Of a stretch of DNA of 64,000 nucleotides, positions 51,842 through 60,437 are shown in pieces (the first letter of the stretch is position 1; every line of letters begins with the position of its first letter). The DNA is from Pseudoduganella lutea (GTDB taxonomy: Bacteria > Pseudomonadota > Gammaproteobacteria > Burkholderiales > Burkholderiaceae_D). The DNA lies in contig NZ_CP035913.1 in assembly GCF_004209755.1 (NCBI RefSeq), positions 3,658,001 through 3,722,000 of the forward strand. Direction: 5' to 3'. Made by a program: the position numbers and the translations under genes. A model generated the notes under the pieces. It was not told the DNA's origin. It was given only the letters and a program-made list of their open reading frames with translations, and did no database searches.

Positions 51842-52502
51842 TGAATAGTTGGAGTAAAGCCCAGCCGCGCTCGTTGGCATGGCGGGTCAGGACGGCATTC
51901 GGGTTGGTGGCGACGGGATGCGAGACGATCGACAGCAGCGGCAGGTCGTTGTGCGAGTCGCTGTAGAAGTACACGTTGTCGAAGTGCTCGAGCGTTTTCC
52001 CCATCTGTTCCAGCCAGGCCTTCGTATGCAGGATCTTGCCTTCGCCCTGCGTGGGCTTGCCGCCCAGCCGCCCGGTGATGCGGCCATCCACGATTTCCGG
52101 CATCGCCGCGATCAGGTGGTCCACGCCGAATGCTTTCGCGATCGGCGCGGTGACGAAGTGGTTCGTCGCGGTCACGATGGCCACCATGTCGCCGGCGTCC
52201 AGGTGCCGTTGCAGCAGGGCGCGCGCCACGGGCTTGATATTCGGTTCGATCACCTCGGCCATGAACTGCTGCTGCAGCGCGGCCAGGTGTTCGGGCTCGA
52301 AGGTGGCCAGCGTGCCGAGCGCGAATTCCAGGTATTCCACCGGGTCCAGCGTGCCGGCCTGGTACTGGGCAAAGAACTGGTCGTTGCGGCGCGCGAAGGC
52401 GGCGGCATCGACGGCACCCTGGCGGCACAGGAACTGCCCCCACTCATAGTCGGAATCGATGGGCAGCAGGGTGTGGTCGAGGTCGAACAGGGCCAGGTTC
52501 AT
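51834..52502 (-). CDS. HAD-superfamily phosphatase (SerB-like, HAD-IB)
   Basis: A 222-residue HAD hydrolase. Motif I 'FDLDHTLLPIDSD' at the N-terminus holds the nucleophile Asp; motif II is in 'MVAIVTATNHF'; motif III/IV is 'YFYSDSHNDLPLLSIVSHPVATNPN'. This is the HAD-IB group related to phosphoserine phosphatase; the substrate is unknown. It overlaps pcnB by 8 bp and precedes it on the same strand, as in many Burkholderiales, where it follows hda. Confidence 0.9.
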   Translation of the reverse strand: MNLALFDLDHTLLPIDSDYEWGQFLCRQGAVDAAAFARRNDQFFAQYQAGTLDPVEYLEFALGTLATFEPEHLAALQQQFMAEVIEPNIKPVARALLQRHLDAGDMVAIVTATNHFVTAPIAKAFGVDHLIAAMPEIVDGRITGRLGGKPTQGEGKILHTKAWLEQMGKTLEHFDNVYFYSDSHNDLPLLSIVSHPVATNPNAVLTRHANERGWALLQLFND

Positions 52503-52520
52503 GGGGTTTTCAATTCGCTT

Positions 52521-53186
52521 CTAATCTTTTGCCGCCTGAAGCCACTCGCGCAGCAGCGGCAGGGTGATCGGGCGTTGGGTTTCCAGGGAATATTGGTCGA
52601 GCGAGTCCAGCATCGAGGACAGCGAGCGCATGTCGCGCCTGAAATGGGACAATAAATAGGGTAACACGCCGGGCGACAAGGTCAAACCGCGGCTCGCGGC
52701 AGCCTGGGACAGCGCCGCCACTTTCTCGTCGTCCGACAGGCCGTGCAACTGGTAGATCAGGCCCCAGCCCATGCGCGTGCGCAAGTCCTCGCGCACCGGC
52801 AGCACGGCCGGCGCCACGGCGCCGCTGCACACCATCCAGGCGCCGCTGGCGCGGATTTCATTGAACAGCGCGAACGCATCGATCTGTGCCACCGGCGAGA
52901 GCTTTTCGCAATCGTCGAGCAGGTACAGGTCCACGTCGGGGGAGTACACGAATTCGGATTCGATCGAGAACGGCGAGATGTAGCGCGCCCGGTCCGTGCA
53001 TGCCAGGGCTTTCAGCAGGTGGGTCTTGCCGGCGCCCATCTCGCCCCACAGGTAGGCGAAGTGTTCGCGCGAGCTGCGGCCGGCGAACTGGCGCATCAGC
53101 GCCGCCACCTCGGCATTGCGGCCCACCTCGAACGATTCGAGCGTGTGGACCGGCTCGGCCCCGAGGTCCAGCACCAGCTGTTTCAT
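52521..53186 (-). CDS. hda: DnaA regulatory inactivator Hda
   Basis: A 221-residue AAA+ protein homologous to the DnaA central domain, without a DNA-binding tail. The N-terminus 'MKQLVLDLGAEPVHTLESF' contains the clamp-binding 'QLVLDL' motif. 'LWGEMGAGKTHLLKAL' is Walker A, and 'LYLLDDCEKL' is Walker B. Hda with the beta clamp stimulates ATP hydrolysis by DnaA to prevent re-initiation. The short ATG at 53186 gives the canonical start; longer in-frame versions read into the divergent promoter region. It forms a run with the HAD gene, pcnB and folK. Confidence 0.93.
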   Translation of the reverse strand: MKQLVLDLGAEPVHTLESFEVGRNAEVAALMRQFAGRSSREHFAYLWGEMGAGKTHLLKALACTDRARYISPFSIESEFVYSPDVDLYLLDDCEKLSPVAQIDAFALFNEIRASGAWMVCSGAVAPAVLPVREDLRTRMGWGLIYQLHGLSDDEKVAALSQAAASRGLTLSPGVLPYLLSHFRRDMRSLSSMLDSLDQYSLETQRPITLPLLREWLQAAKD

Positions 53187-53444
53187 GGCTGCCGCCCCGC
53201 ATTGCTGGTCATTTCGATATCGTTTTCGCTCATCACAATGCGCATTATATAAAAGTGCATTGCGGTCAATGGTTCCGGCCATGCTGCCGCCCTGGATACC
53301 GTTTGTGCTCGTCGTGCGGTCAGGGGAGGGAACATGGAGGCGAAATTTGGGGATTTGGCGGGGCTGTTTTGCTAAAATAGCGGACTTGCTGGCAAAAATG
53401 CAGCAATCCTCTTCTATTCTACCGCCTCCGCCGCGAAATACACC

Positions 53445-54488
53445 ATGAGCCAACCTTCCAACGTTTCCCTGTCCTATCGTGACGCCGGCGTCGACATCGA
53501 CGCAGGCGATGCCTTAGTCGAAGCCATCAAGCCGTTCGCCAAGCGCACCCTGCGTGAAGGCGTGATGGGCGGCATCGGCGGTTTCGGCGCGCTGTTCGAG
53601 ATCAGCAAGAAGTACAAGGAACCGGTGCTGGTGTCCGGCACCGATGGCGTGGGCACGAAGCTGAAGCTGGCGTTCGAGCTGAACCGCCACGACACGGTGG
53701 GCATCGACCTGGTGGCCATGAGCGTCAACGATATCCTCGTGCAGGGCGCCGAGCCGCTGTTCTTCCTCGACTATTTCGCCTGCGGCAAGCTGGACGTGCC
53801 GACCGCGACCGACGTCATCAAGGGCATCGCCCAGGGCTGCGAACAGGCCGGCTGCGCGCTGATCGGCGGTGAAACGGCCGAAATGCCGAGCATGTACCCG
53901 GCCGGCGAATACGACCTGGCCGGCTTCGCCGTGGGCGCCGTGGAAAAGTCGAAGCTGATCGACGGCACGAAGATCGCCCCGGGTGACGTGGTGCTGGGCC
54001 TGGCCTCGTCGGGCGCGCACTCGAACGGTTATTCGCTGGTGCGCAAGATCATCGAAGTGGCCAAGCCGGACCTGGAAGCCGACTTCCACGGCCGCAAGCT
54101 GGCCGACGTGCTGATGGCGCCAACCCGCATCTACGTCAAGCCGCTGCTGGCGCTGATGGAATCGATGGAAGTGAAGGGCCTGGTGCACATCACCGGTGGC
54201 GGCCTCGTGGAAAACATCCCGCGCGTGCTGCAGGATCACCTGACGGCCGAGCTGGATGGCAAATCGTGGACGATGCCGCCGCTGTTCCAGTGGCTGCAGC
54301 AGCACGGCGGCGTGGCCGACGCGGAAATGCACCGCGTGTTCAACTGCGGCATCGGCATGACCGTAATCGTTTCCGCCGAGAACGCGGATGCGGCGATCGC
54401 CCAGCTGACCGCTGCCGGCGAGACCGTCTCGCGCATCGGCACGATCCGCGCCCGCGCGGAAGGCGAGCACCAGACCATCGTCGTTTAA
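53445..54488 (+). CDS. purM: Phosphoribosylformylglycinamidine cyclo-ligase
   Basis: A 347-residue AIR synthetase of purine synthesis: '[26 protein letters not shown]', '[11 protein letters not shown]', '[57 protein letters not shown]', '[14 protein letters not shown]', '[15 protein letters not shown]', '[11 protein letters not shown]'. It closes the imidazole ring using ATP. It is divergent from hda with a 258-bp gap, a conserved layout in the order. A terminator follows. Confidence 0.97.
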   Translation: MSQPSNVSLSYRDAGVDIDAGDALVEAIKPFAKRTLREGVMGGIGGFGALFEISKKYKEPVLVSGTDGVGTKLKLAFELNRHDTVGIDLVAMSVNDILVQGAEPLFFLDYFACGKLDVPTATDVIKGIAQGCEQAGCALIGGETAEMPSMYPAGEYDLAGFAVGAVEKSKLIDGTKIAPGDVVLGLASSGAHSNGYSLVRKIIEVAKPDLEADFHGRKLADVLMAPTRIYVKPLLALMESMEVKGLVHITGGGLVENIPRVLQDHLTAELDGKSWTMPPLFQWLQQHGGVADAEMHRVFNCGIGMTVIVSAENADAAIAQLTAAGETVSRIGTIRARAEGEHQTIVV

Positions 54489-54536
54489 GCCTGACGGCCT
54501 GCCGCGCGCCGCAGCAGGCGGCTTCTGAGCAATAAG

Positions 54537-54562
54537 CAAAGCCGGTACCTGTGACCGGCTTT
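54537..54562. repeat. Short hairpin of an ACCGG-containing repeat family after purM
   Basis: AAAGCCGGTACCTGTGACCGGCTTT: arms AAAGCCGGT and ACCGGCTTT around ACCTGTG. The same words recur in the purM terminator and in a CCGGTGACAGACACC copy at about 54622-54640 that runs into the 3' end of the next gene. Confidence 0.7.
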
Positions 54563-54573
54563 GTCATATTGAA

Positions 54574-54599
54574 AGCCGGTGACAGTCACCGGTTTTTTT
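54574..54599 (+). terminator. Rho-independent terminator of purM
   Basis: CCGGTGACAGTCACCGG is an inverted repeat with one unpaired central base, preceded by AAAG and followed by seven T. It ends about 110 bp after the purM stop. Confidence 0.85.
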
Positions 54600-54630
54600 G
54601 CAACAGGTGTTCCGGAATAATCGGTGTCTG

Positions 54631-55866
54631 TCACCGGTTCTCGGGTTTCAGGATCTTGGCCACGCGCGCACAGCGCAGCCGGAACGCATCCGGCATGCCG
54701 GAGCCCAGCAAGGGCCGCAGGTAAAGCCGGAACGCATCGGTGACATCGGTGCCGGAAGGGGCGATGAATTCATCCTCCATCGTGCGCGTTTTACCGGCCA
54801 CGTCGGAAAGGGGCAGCAGCGCATAGTCGGCCGAATAGAAGCCGGTGCGGCGGATCGCCACGGAGCCGTCGCGATCGCCCCAGAATGCATACTGCACTGC
54901 CTTTTCGCCCACCTCGCGCGCCTCACGCTGGTCCACGTCGGACACGCAGCCGATGAACGAGCGTTGCAGGTAGCCGAACGTGTCGCCGCGCACGCGCTTG
55001 ATGCCGAGCTTCGCGCGGATCTCGTCGCACAGCAGGTCGGCCAGCGCGCCGGTGCCGGACAGCTGCACGTTGCCGTGCGCATCCCGCTCTATCTCCCGTG
55101 TCGCTTCCTTGGCCAATAGCGTGGCGATCGGCTCGCCGCTCGCGTCGTGGATGCCCTCCGAGACGGCGATCACGCAGCGGCCATGCCGCTCGTACGTGGC
55201 CTTCACGTCCGCCAGGAAGGATTCGATCGAGAAGGTGCGCTCGGGCAGGTAGATCAGGTGCGGGCCGTCGTCCGGAAACTTCTTGCCCAGCGCCGATGCG
55301 GCGGTGAGGAAGCCCGCGTGGCGGCCCATCACCACGCCCACGTACACGCCGGGCAGCGAGGCGTTATCGAGGTTCGCACCGGCGAACGCCTGCGCCACGA
55401 AGCGTGCGGCCGAGGGAAAACCGGGCGTGTGGTCGCTGCCCACCAGGTCGTTGTCGATGGTTTTCGGGATATGGATCGCGCGCAGCGGATAGCCGGCCGC
55501 GCGGGCCTGTTCGCTGACGATGCGCACCGTGTCCGAGGAATCGTTGCCGCCGATGTAGAAGAAATGTTCGATCTCGTGGGCGCGCAGCACGTTGAAGATC
55601 TCGGCGCAGTATTTTTCGTCCGGCTTGTCGCGCGTGGAGCCGAGCGCCGAGGACGGCGTGGCCGCCACCAGCTCCAGGTTATGGCTGGTTTCCTGCGTGA
55701 GGTCGATGAATTCCTCGTTCACGATGCCGCGCACGCCGTGCAGCGCGCCATACACCCGCGTCACGTCGCGAAAGCGCCGCGCCTCGAGCGCCACGCCCAC
55801 CAGCGACTGGTTGATGACGGCGGTCGGGCCGCCTCCCTGTGCCACCAGAATCTTGCCGGAACCCAT
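54631..55866 (-). CDS. pfp: Pyrophosphate-type 6-phosphofructokinase
   Basis: A 410-residue phosphofructokinase. 'MGSGKILVAQGGGPTAVINQSLVG' starts the nucleotide-binding region. The phosphoryl-donor loop reads 'FYIGGNDSSDTV', in the GGDDS/GGNDS class rather than the GGDGS of ATP enzymes, and the 'IPKTIDNDL' motif contains the Lys typical of PPi-dependent enzymes. 'VGVVMGRHAGFLTAASAL' follows. It therefore most likely uses pyrophosphate reversibly. The start at 55866 has GGAGG seven nt upstream. It is convergent with purM. Confidence 0.88.
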   Translation of the reverse strand: MGSGKILVAQGGGPTAVINQSLVGVALEARRFRDVTRVYGALHGVRGIVNEEFIDLTQETSHNLELVAATPSSALGSTRDKPDEKYCAEIFNVLRAHEIEHFFYIGGNDSSDTVRIVSEQARAAGYPLRAIHIPKTIDNDLVGSDHTPGFPSAARFVAQAFAGANLDNASLPGVYVGVVMGRHAGFLTAASALGKKFPDDGPHLIYLPERTFSIESFLADVKATYERHGRCVIAVSEGIHDASGEPIATLLAKEATREIERDAHGNVQLSGTGALADLLCDEIRAKLGIKRVRGDTFGYLQRSFIGCVSDVDQREAREVGEKAVQYAFWGDRDGSVAIRRTGFYSADYALLPLSDVAGKTRTMEDEFIAPSGTDVTDAFRLYLRPLLGSGMPDAFRLRCARVAKILKPENR

Positions 55867-55942
55867 ACGAAACCTCCTGTCGGACGTTGAGCGGATGCGT
55901 GCCAGCTTACTCCTCCTGTTTCCTTTCGGGGCTACTTCGTGC

Positions 55943-56209
55943 TCACCAGCCCTTGTCCTTTGAGCGATCACTGGGCGGAGGAACCTTATACATGTTTCCT
56001 CGGGCCTCTTGTTGCAAGGCTACGCAACGTGGTTCCTCGCTCCTGCGTTCTTCGGAAAGCGGGCGGCACAGATTTACTGCCTCCTGGCGTGCCTGCTCGT
56101 CCTTGGCATTTTCGGCCATGTGCCGCTGTACTTTCTTGCCGAAGTCTTCGTTATTGTCCCCGCATCCGGCAATGAGGCATGAGGCCAGCATGATTGTCAT
56201 CAGTTTCAT
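55943..56209 (-). CDS. Small lipoprotein of unknown function
   Basis: An 88-residue protein with a lipobox ending 'LIAGC' (acylation Cys at 16). The mature part is hydrophilic and charged with two further cysteines at 48 and 62 in 'LCRPLSEERRSEEPRCVAL'. This C-x13-C pattern within a short acidic helix resembles the EexN/TrbK entry-exclusion lipoproteins, but the similarity is weak. It precedes the phosphofructokinase gene on the same strand. Confidence 0.55.
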   Translation of the reverse strand: MKLMTIMLASCLIAGCGDNNEDFGKKVQRHMAENAKDEQARQEAVNLCRPLSEERRSEEPRCVALQQEARGNMYKVPPPSDRSKDKGW

Positions 56210-56269
56210 TCAACGCTCCTTTTTATGCCAGGCGGCGGCAACCCCGTGCCGCCACTATATTGATCGCCG

Positions 56270-58285
56270 CTATTGATTCGCCTGTTCTTGCACGACCGCG
56301 TCAGGACCGATATGCCGGTCCAGGAATTTCTCCACCCGCGTCCAGAAATCGATGCGGTTCTTCGGCAGCCGCCAGCCATGGCCTTCTTCCGGATACTCGA
56401 TCCACTCGACGTTCCTGTTGGTGGCGCTGACCGCATCGCGGAAACGCGTGCCGTGCGCGCGCGGCACGCGGCGGTCCGCGCCGCCGTAGGCCATCAGCAG
56501 CGGCTGGCGCAGGCGGGCGGCCTGCTCGACGGGCGATACGGCCATCAATTGCTCCGCTTCGGTCTCCAGGTCGCCGATCAGCCGCGGCATGCCGTAGCGG
56601 ATGTACTGCGCCGGCAGGTCGGATGTGTGGAACCAGCTGCCGCCGTACATCAGCTTGATGTCGGTGACGCCCACCCAGTTGACGCCGCAGCGGTACAGCT
56701 CCGGTTCCCGGATCAACCCCATCAGCGTGGCATAGCCGCCGTAGCTGGCGCCGGCAATGCAGATGCGCTTCGGATCGGCCACGCCCTGTTCGATCGCCCA
56801 GCGCGTGCCGTCGGTCACGTCGTCCTGCATGGCGCGCCCCCATTGCCTGAAGCCGGCGGTCAGGTGTTTCGCACCGTGGCCGGTGCTGCCGCGGAAATCC
56901 GGTTCCAGCACCGCATAGCCGCGCGAGGCCAGGAACTGCGTATCGGCCGACCATTCCCAGACGGCGCCGCGCACCCACGGCCCGCCGTGCACCAGCACCA
57001 CCATCGGCAGCTTGTCGGTGGCTTTCGCGCCATGCGGCAGCGTCAGGAGGGCAGGGATCGGCATGCCATCGCGCGCCGGGTAGGTAACGAGCTGCTGCCG
57101 GCCCATCTTCGTGGCATCGAGCTTCGGCTGCGACTGGCCGAGCAGGTTCAGGTTGCCGGTGTCGCGGTTGTAGACGAAGTAGGTGCGCGGCTGCATGTCC
57201 GAGTACGTGGTCACCAGCACGAACGGCGATTCGGGCCGGCGCGGCAGCGAGATCAGGTTCACCAGGCCGGGCAGCTGCGCGTCCACTTTTTCCTGCAGCG
57301 CCTTCATGTCCGGATCGAGCCATTCGGTGGCGTAGGTGTCGCCCAGGTAGCGCACGCCCACCAGCCGGTCGCCGCTGCGGATCAGGCGGCCCGAGAAATC
57401 GTAGCGCTGGATGGAAAAGCGGGGCACGGGATCGACCTTGCCGGCAACCAGGTCGAACGTGTGGATGGCGGTCTTGTCGCTGCCGTGGCGTGCCATCACG
57501 TAGAGGCGGCCGTCGGCGTCGAAGTCCAGCGGCGAAAAATCGTCCGTGCTGGATATCCACGCATCGAACGTGGTGATGGCGCGCCACTTGTCATTCTCGC
57601 GAAGCCAGATCGTGCTCTTGCCGTCTTCCAGCGTGGTGGCCATGCGCGGTTCGCCGCGCGCATCGAGCACCCAGCGTCGCACGTTGCCCGGCATCGGCAC
57701 GCCCGTGCTGCGGCCCGTGCGCGTGTCGAGCCGCAACAACTGCTCCGAACGCACGCTGCCGCGCGGCTCGAAGCTCAGGCTGCGCACGTAGACGGCATCC
57801 GAATCCTGCGCGCCCCGCTGCCCGAGCATGTAGGTATGCCAGGGCAGCAGGCGTGCCACGGCCGGCGTGGTGATGAAATTGGAACGCCGCTGCGCGAGCT
57901 GGCGGAAGTTCTTGCCGTCGCGGTCCACCGCGAACAGGCCCGGCGCGGCATTGATGTCGCCCACGCCCACGTCCTTGTCGGTGCTGTCGAACAGCAGCCT
58001 CCCGTCATTGACCCACTGGAAGTCGCCAATGTCGGCATCCGAGAATTCGGCCACCGCCTGGGCCTTCGACGTGGCCAGCTCCACCACGACGAGCCGGTCG
58101 CGCCCGCTCTGGCCAGGCACCTTGGCCGCCACGTACTGGCCATTCGGCGACAGCTGCGCGCCGCCGAACGAGGAGGGGCCGAAGAAATCGGCCACCGGCG
58201 GTGGCGCTGCGTGGGCGGCGCCCAGCATGCCGGCGGCCAGCATGAGCAGGGAAAACAGCGGGGCAAGGCGGGTGCGCAGGAACAT
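56270..58285 (-). CDS. S9 family peptidase (prolyl oligopeptidase/dipeptidyl peptidase type), copy 1
   Basis: A 671-residue exported serine peptidase. A signal peptide ('MFLRTRLAPLFSLLMLAAGMLGAAHAA') is followed by a beta-propeller domain with many 'LVDRDG/AVDRDGKNF'-like repeats and a C-terminal alpha/beta hydrolase. The triad appears as Ser514 in 'CIAGASYGGYATLMGL', Asp604 in 'YGGADRRVP', and His636 in 'EEGHGWRLPKN'. It probably trims peptides in the periplasm or outside. ATG at 58312 is an alternative; neither start has a clear ribosome site. It lies 78 bp after a paralogue on the same strand. Confidence 0.85.
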   Translation of the reverse strand: MFLRTRLAPLFSLLMLAAGMLGAAHAAPPPVADFFGPSSFGGAQLSPNGQYVAAKVPGQSGRDRLVVVELATSKAQAVAEFSDADIGDFQWVNDGRLLFDSTDKDVGVGDINAAPGLFAVDRDGKNFRQLAQRRSNFITTPAVARLLPWHTYMLGQRGAQDSDAVYVRSLSFEPRGSVRSEQLLRLDTRTGRSTGVPMPGNVRRWVLDARGEPRMATTLEDGKSTIWLRENDKWRAITTFDAWISSTDDFSPLDFDADGRLYVMARHGSDKTAIHTFDLVAGKVDPVPRFSIQRYDFSGRLIRSGDRLVGVRYLGDTYATEWLDPDMKALQEKVDAQLPGLVNLISLPRRPESPFVLVTTYSDMQPRTYFVYNRDTGNLNLLGQSQPKLDATKMGRQQLVTYPARDGMPIPALLTLPHGAKATDKLPMVVLVHGGPWVRGAVWEWSADTQFLASRGYAVLEPDFRGSTGHGAKHLTAGFRQWGRAMQDDVTDGTRWAIEQGVADPKRICIAGASYGGYATLMGLIREPELYRCGVNWVGVTDIKLMYGGSWFHTSDLPAQYIRYGMPRLIGDLETEAEQLMAVSPVEQAARLRQPLLMAYGGADRRVPRAHGTRFRDAVSATNRNVEWIEYPEEGHGWRLPKNRIDFWTRVEKFLDRHIGPDAVVQEQANQ

Positions 58286-58363
58286 GATGCGTGGGGAAGT
58301 GGACAAGACCATCAACTTAGCATGGCGGCCCGTGTCACTTTCTCTCGGAATGTCACCGGCGGA

Positions 58364-60355
58364 TCATTTCACGGCGCCTGTGCCGATGTGCCGGTCGAGG
58401 AATTTTTCGACCCGCGTCCAGAAATCGAATCGGTTCTTCGGCAGCGTCCAGCCATGACCCTCGTCTTCGTATTCCACCCACTCGACCTGCTTGTTGGTGG
58501 CGCCGACCGCGTCGCGGAAGCGCACGCCGTGGGCGCGGGGCACACGCCGGTCCGCGCTGCCGTGGGCCAGCAGCAGCGGCTGGCGCAGCCTGGCCGCCTG
58601 TTCGACGGGCGACGTGGCCGTCAATTGCGCGGCATCCTTTTCCAGGTCGCCGATCAGTTGCGGCATCCCGTAGCGCATGTACTGCTTGGGAAAATCGGAG
58701 CCATGCAGCCAGCTGCCATACATCAGCCGCAGGTCGGCCACGCCGGCCCATGCCACGCCACAGCGGTACAGCTCCGGATCGCGGATCAGGCCCATCAGCG
58801 TGGCGTAGCCGCCATAGCTGGCGCCGGCGATGCAGATGCGCTCCGGGTCGGCGATGCCCTGCGCGATCGCCCAGCGCGTGCCGTCGGCCACGTCGTCCTG
58901 CATCGCCAGGCCCCACTGTTTCAGGCCCGCGCCGAAGTGGCGCGCGCCGTAGCCGGTGCTGCCGCGAAACTCCGGCTCCAGCACCGCGTAGCCGCGCGAG
59001 GCAAGGAACTGCGAATCCGCCGACCAGCCCCACGCGGTGCCGCGCACCCATGGCCCGCCGTGCACCAGCACGACCATGGGCAGCTTGCCGGTGCGGCTCG
59101 CGCCGGCGGGCAGCGTCAGCAGTGCGGGAACCGGCAGCCCGTCGCGTGCCGTGTACACCACGTTTTCCTGCGTGCCCATCTGCCGTGCCAGGATGCGGGG
59201 ATGGGACTTGCCAACCTGGCTGAACTTGCCTGTGTCGCGGTTGTACAGCATGAAGACCTTCGGTTGCCGGTCCGAGTAGGTGGTCACGAGCACGAACGGC
59301 GTTTCCGGCCGGCGCGGCACTTCGATGAGGTTGACGTTGCCGGGCAGCTTCTCGTCGATGGCCGCCTGCAGCGCCTTCATGTCGGGATCGAGCCACACCG
59401 TATCTTCCGAGTCTCCCTTGTAGCGGATACCGGCCAGCTTGCCGCGCAGCTGGATCAGGTGGCCGGAAAAATCATGGCGCTGCAGCGAGAACACCGGCGT
59501 GTCGCCGACCTTGCCCGTGGCCGGGTCGAAGACGTGGACGGAACGCAGGTCGCCTTTGCGCTGGGCCGCCACGTACAGCCGGCCATCGGCGGCGAATTCC
59601 AGCGGCTCGAAGCCGTTCGCCGAATCGACATAGCCGTCGAACGTGGTGACGGCGCGCCATTTGTCATTCTCGAGCAGCCAGATGGTGTGCTTGCCATTTT
59701 CCAGCGTGATCGCCATGCGCGGTTCGCCGCGCGCATCGAGTACCCAATGCAGCACGTGGCCCGGCTCCGATACCTGGGTGGTGCGGCCGGTGCGCGTGTC
59801 GAGGCGCAGCAGTTCGATCGCCAGCACGGCGCCACCCGTTTCGAAATGCACGCTGCGCACATAGGCGCTGTCGGAATCCTGGGCACCGGGCTGCGGCAGC
59901 ATGTAGGTATGCCACGGCAGCAGGTTTGCCGAATCGCCGTTGCGCACGAAGCGGCCACGCCGTTCCGCCAGTGCCCGGAAGTTCTTGCCGTCGCGGTCCA
60001 CGGCGTACAGGCCGGGCGCGGCGTTCACCTCGCCCGGCGCCAGGTCCTTGTCGGTGCTGTCGAACAGCAGGCGGTTGTCGCTGACCCACTGGAAATGGCC
60101 GATGTCGCCATCCGCGAACGCCGCCACCACTTTCGCGTCCAGCGTGGCCAGTTCGAGCACGGCCAGCCGGTCGCGTCCACCCTGCGCCCCGGTGACCTTG
60201 GCCGCCAGGTAGCGCCCGCTGGGGGACAGTATCGCGCCGCCGAATTCGGCATTGTCGAAGAAATCCTGCACGGGCGGCGGGGCAGTATCGGCACGGCCCG
60301 GCAGCAGCAGGGTCGCGGCCAGCAGGGCAGCGGTCAGGAAAGTGGAGATCGGCAT
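58364..60355 (-). CDS. S9 family peptidase, copy 2 (tandem paralogue)
   Basis: A 663-residue exported serine peptidase very similar to the following copy. Signal: 'MPISTFLTAALLAATLLLPGRADTA'. Propeller with 'GLYAVDRDGKNFRALAERRGRF'. The triad is Ser513 in 'CIAGASYGGYATLMGL', Asp602 in 'AHGSADRRVPRAHG', His634 in 'EDEGHGWTLPKNRF'. Both copies share 'GHGW.LPKNR.DFWTRVEKFLDRHIG' at the end. The conserved neighbourhood indicates a tandem duplication. Start uncertain: the ATG at 60355 is used; an upstream TTG is unlikely. Confidence 0.85.
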   Translation of the reverse strand: MPISTFLTAALLAATLLLPGRADTAPPPVQDFFDNAEFGGAILSPSGRYLAAKVTGAQGGRDRLAVLELATLDAKVVAAFADGDIGHFQWVSDNRLLFDSTDKDLAPGEVNAAPGLYAVDRDGKNFRALAERRGRFVRNGDSANLLPWHTYMLPQPGAQDSDSAYVRSVHFETGGAVLAIELLRLDTRTGRTTQVSEPGHVLHWVLDARGEPRMAITLENGKHTIWLLENDKWRAVTTFDGYVDSANGFEPLEFAADGRLYVAAQRKGDLRSVHVFDPATGKVGDTPVFSLQRHDFSGHLIQLRGKLAGIRYKGDSEDTVWLDPDMKALQAAIDEKLPGNVNLIEVPRRPETPFVLVTTYSDRQPKVFMLYNRDTGKFSQVGKSHPRILARQMGTQENVVYTARDGLPVPALLTLPAGASRTGKLPMVVLVHGGPWVRGTAWGWSADSQFLASRGYAVLEPEFRGSTGYGARHFGAGLKQWGLAMQDDVADGTRWAIAQGIADPERICIAGASYGGYATLMGLIRDPELYRCGVAWAGVADLRLMYGSWLHGSDFPKQYMRYGMPQLIGDLEKDAAQLTATSPVEQAARLRQPLLLAHGSADRRVPRAHGVRFRDAVGATNKQVEWVEYEDEGHGWTLPKNRFDFWTRVEKFLDRHIGTGAVK

Positions 60356-60437
60356 GGCAGTGATGGAAATCGGCAAGGGCGCGAACTTATCACGCGTCGC
60401 GCCCCAGCTTTCTCACCAAATGTCACAAGATCAATGT

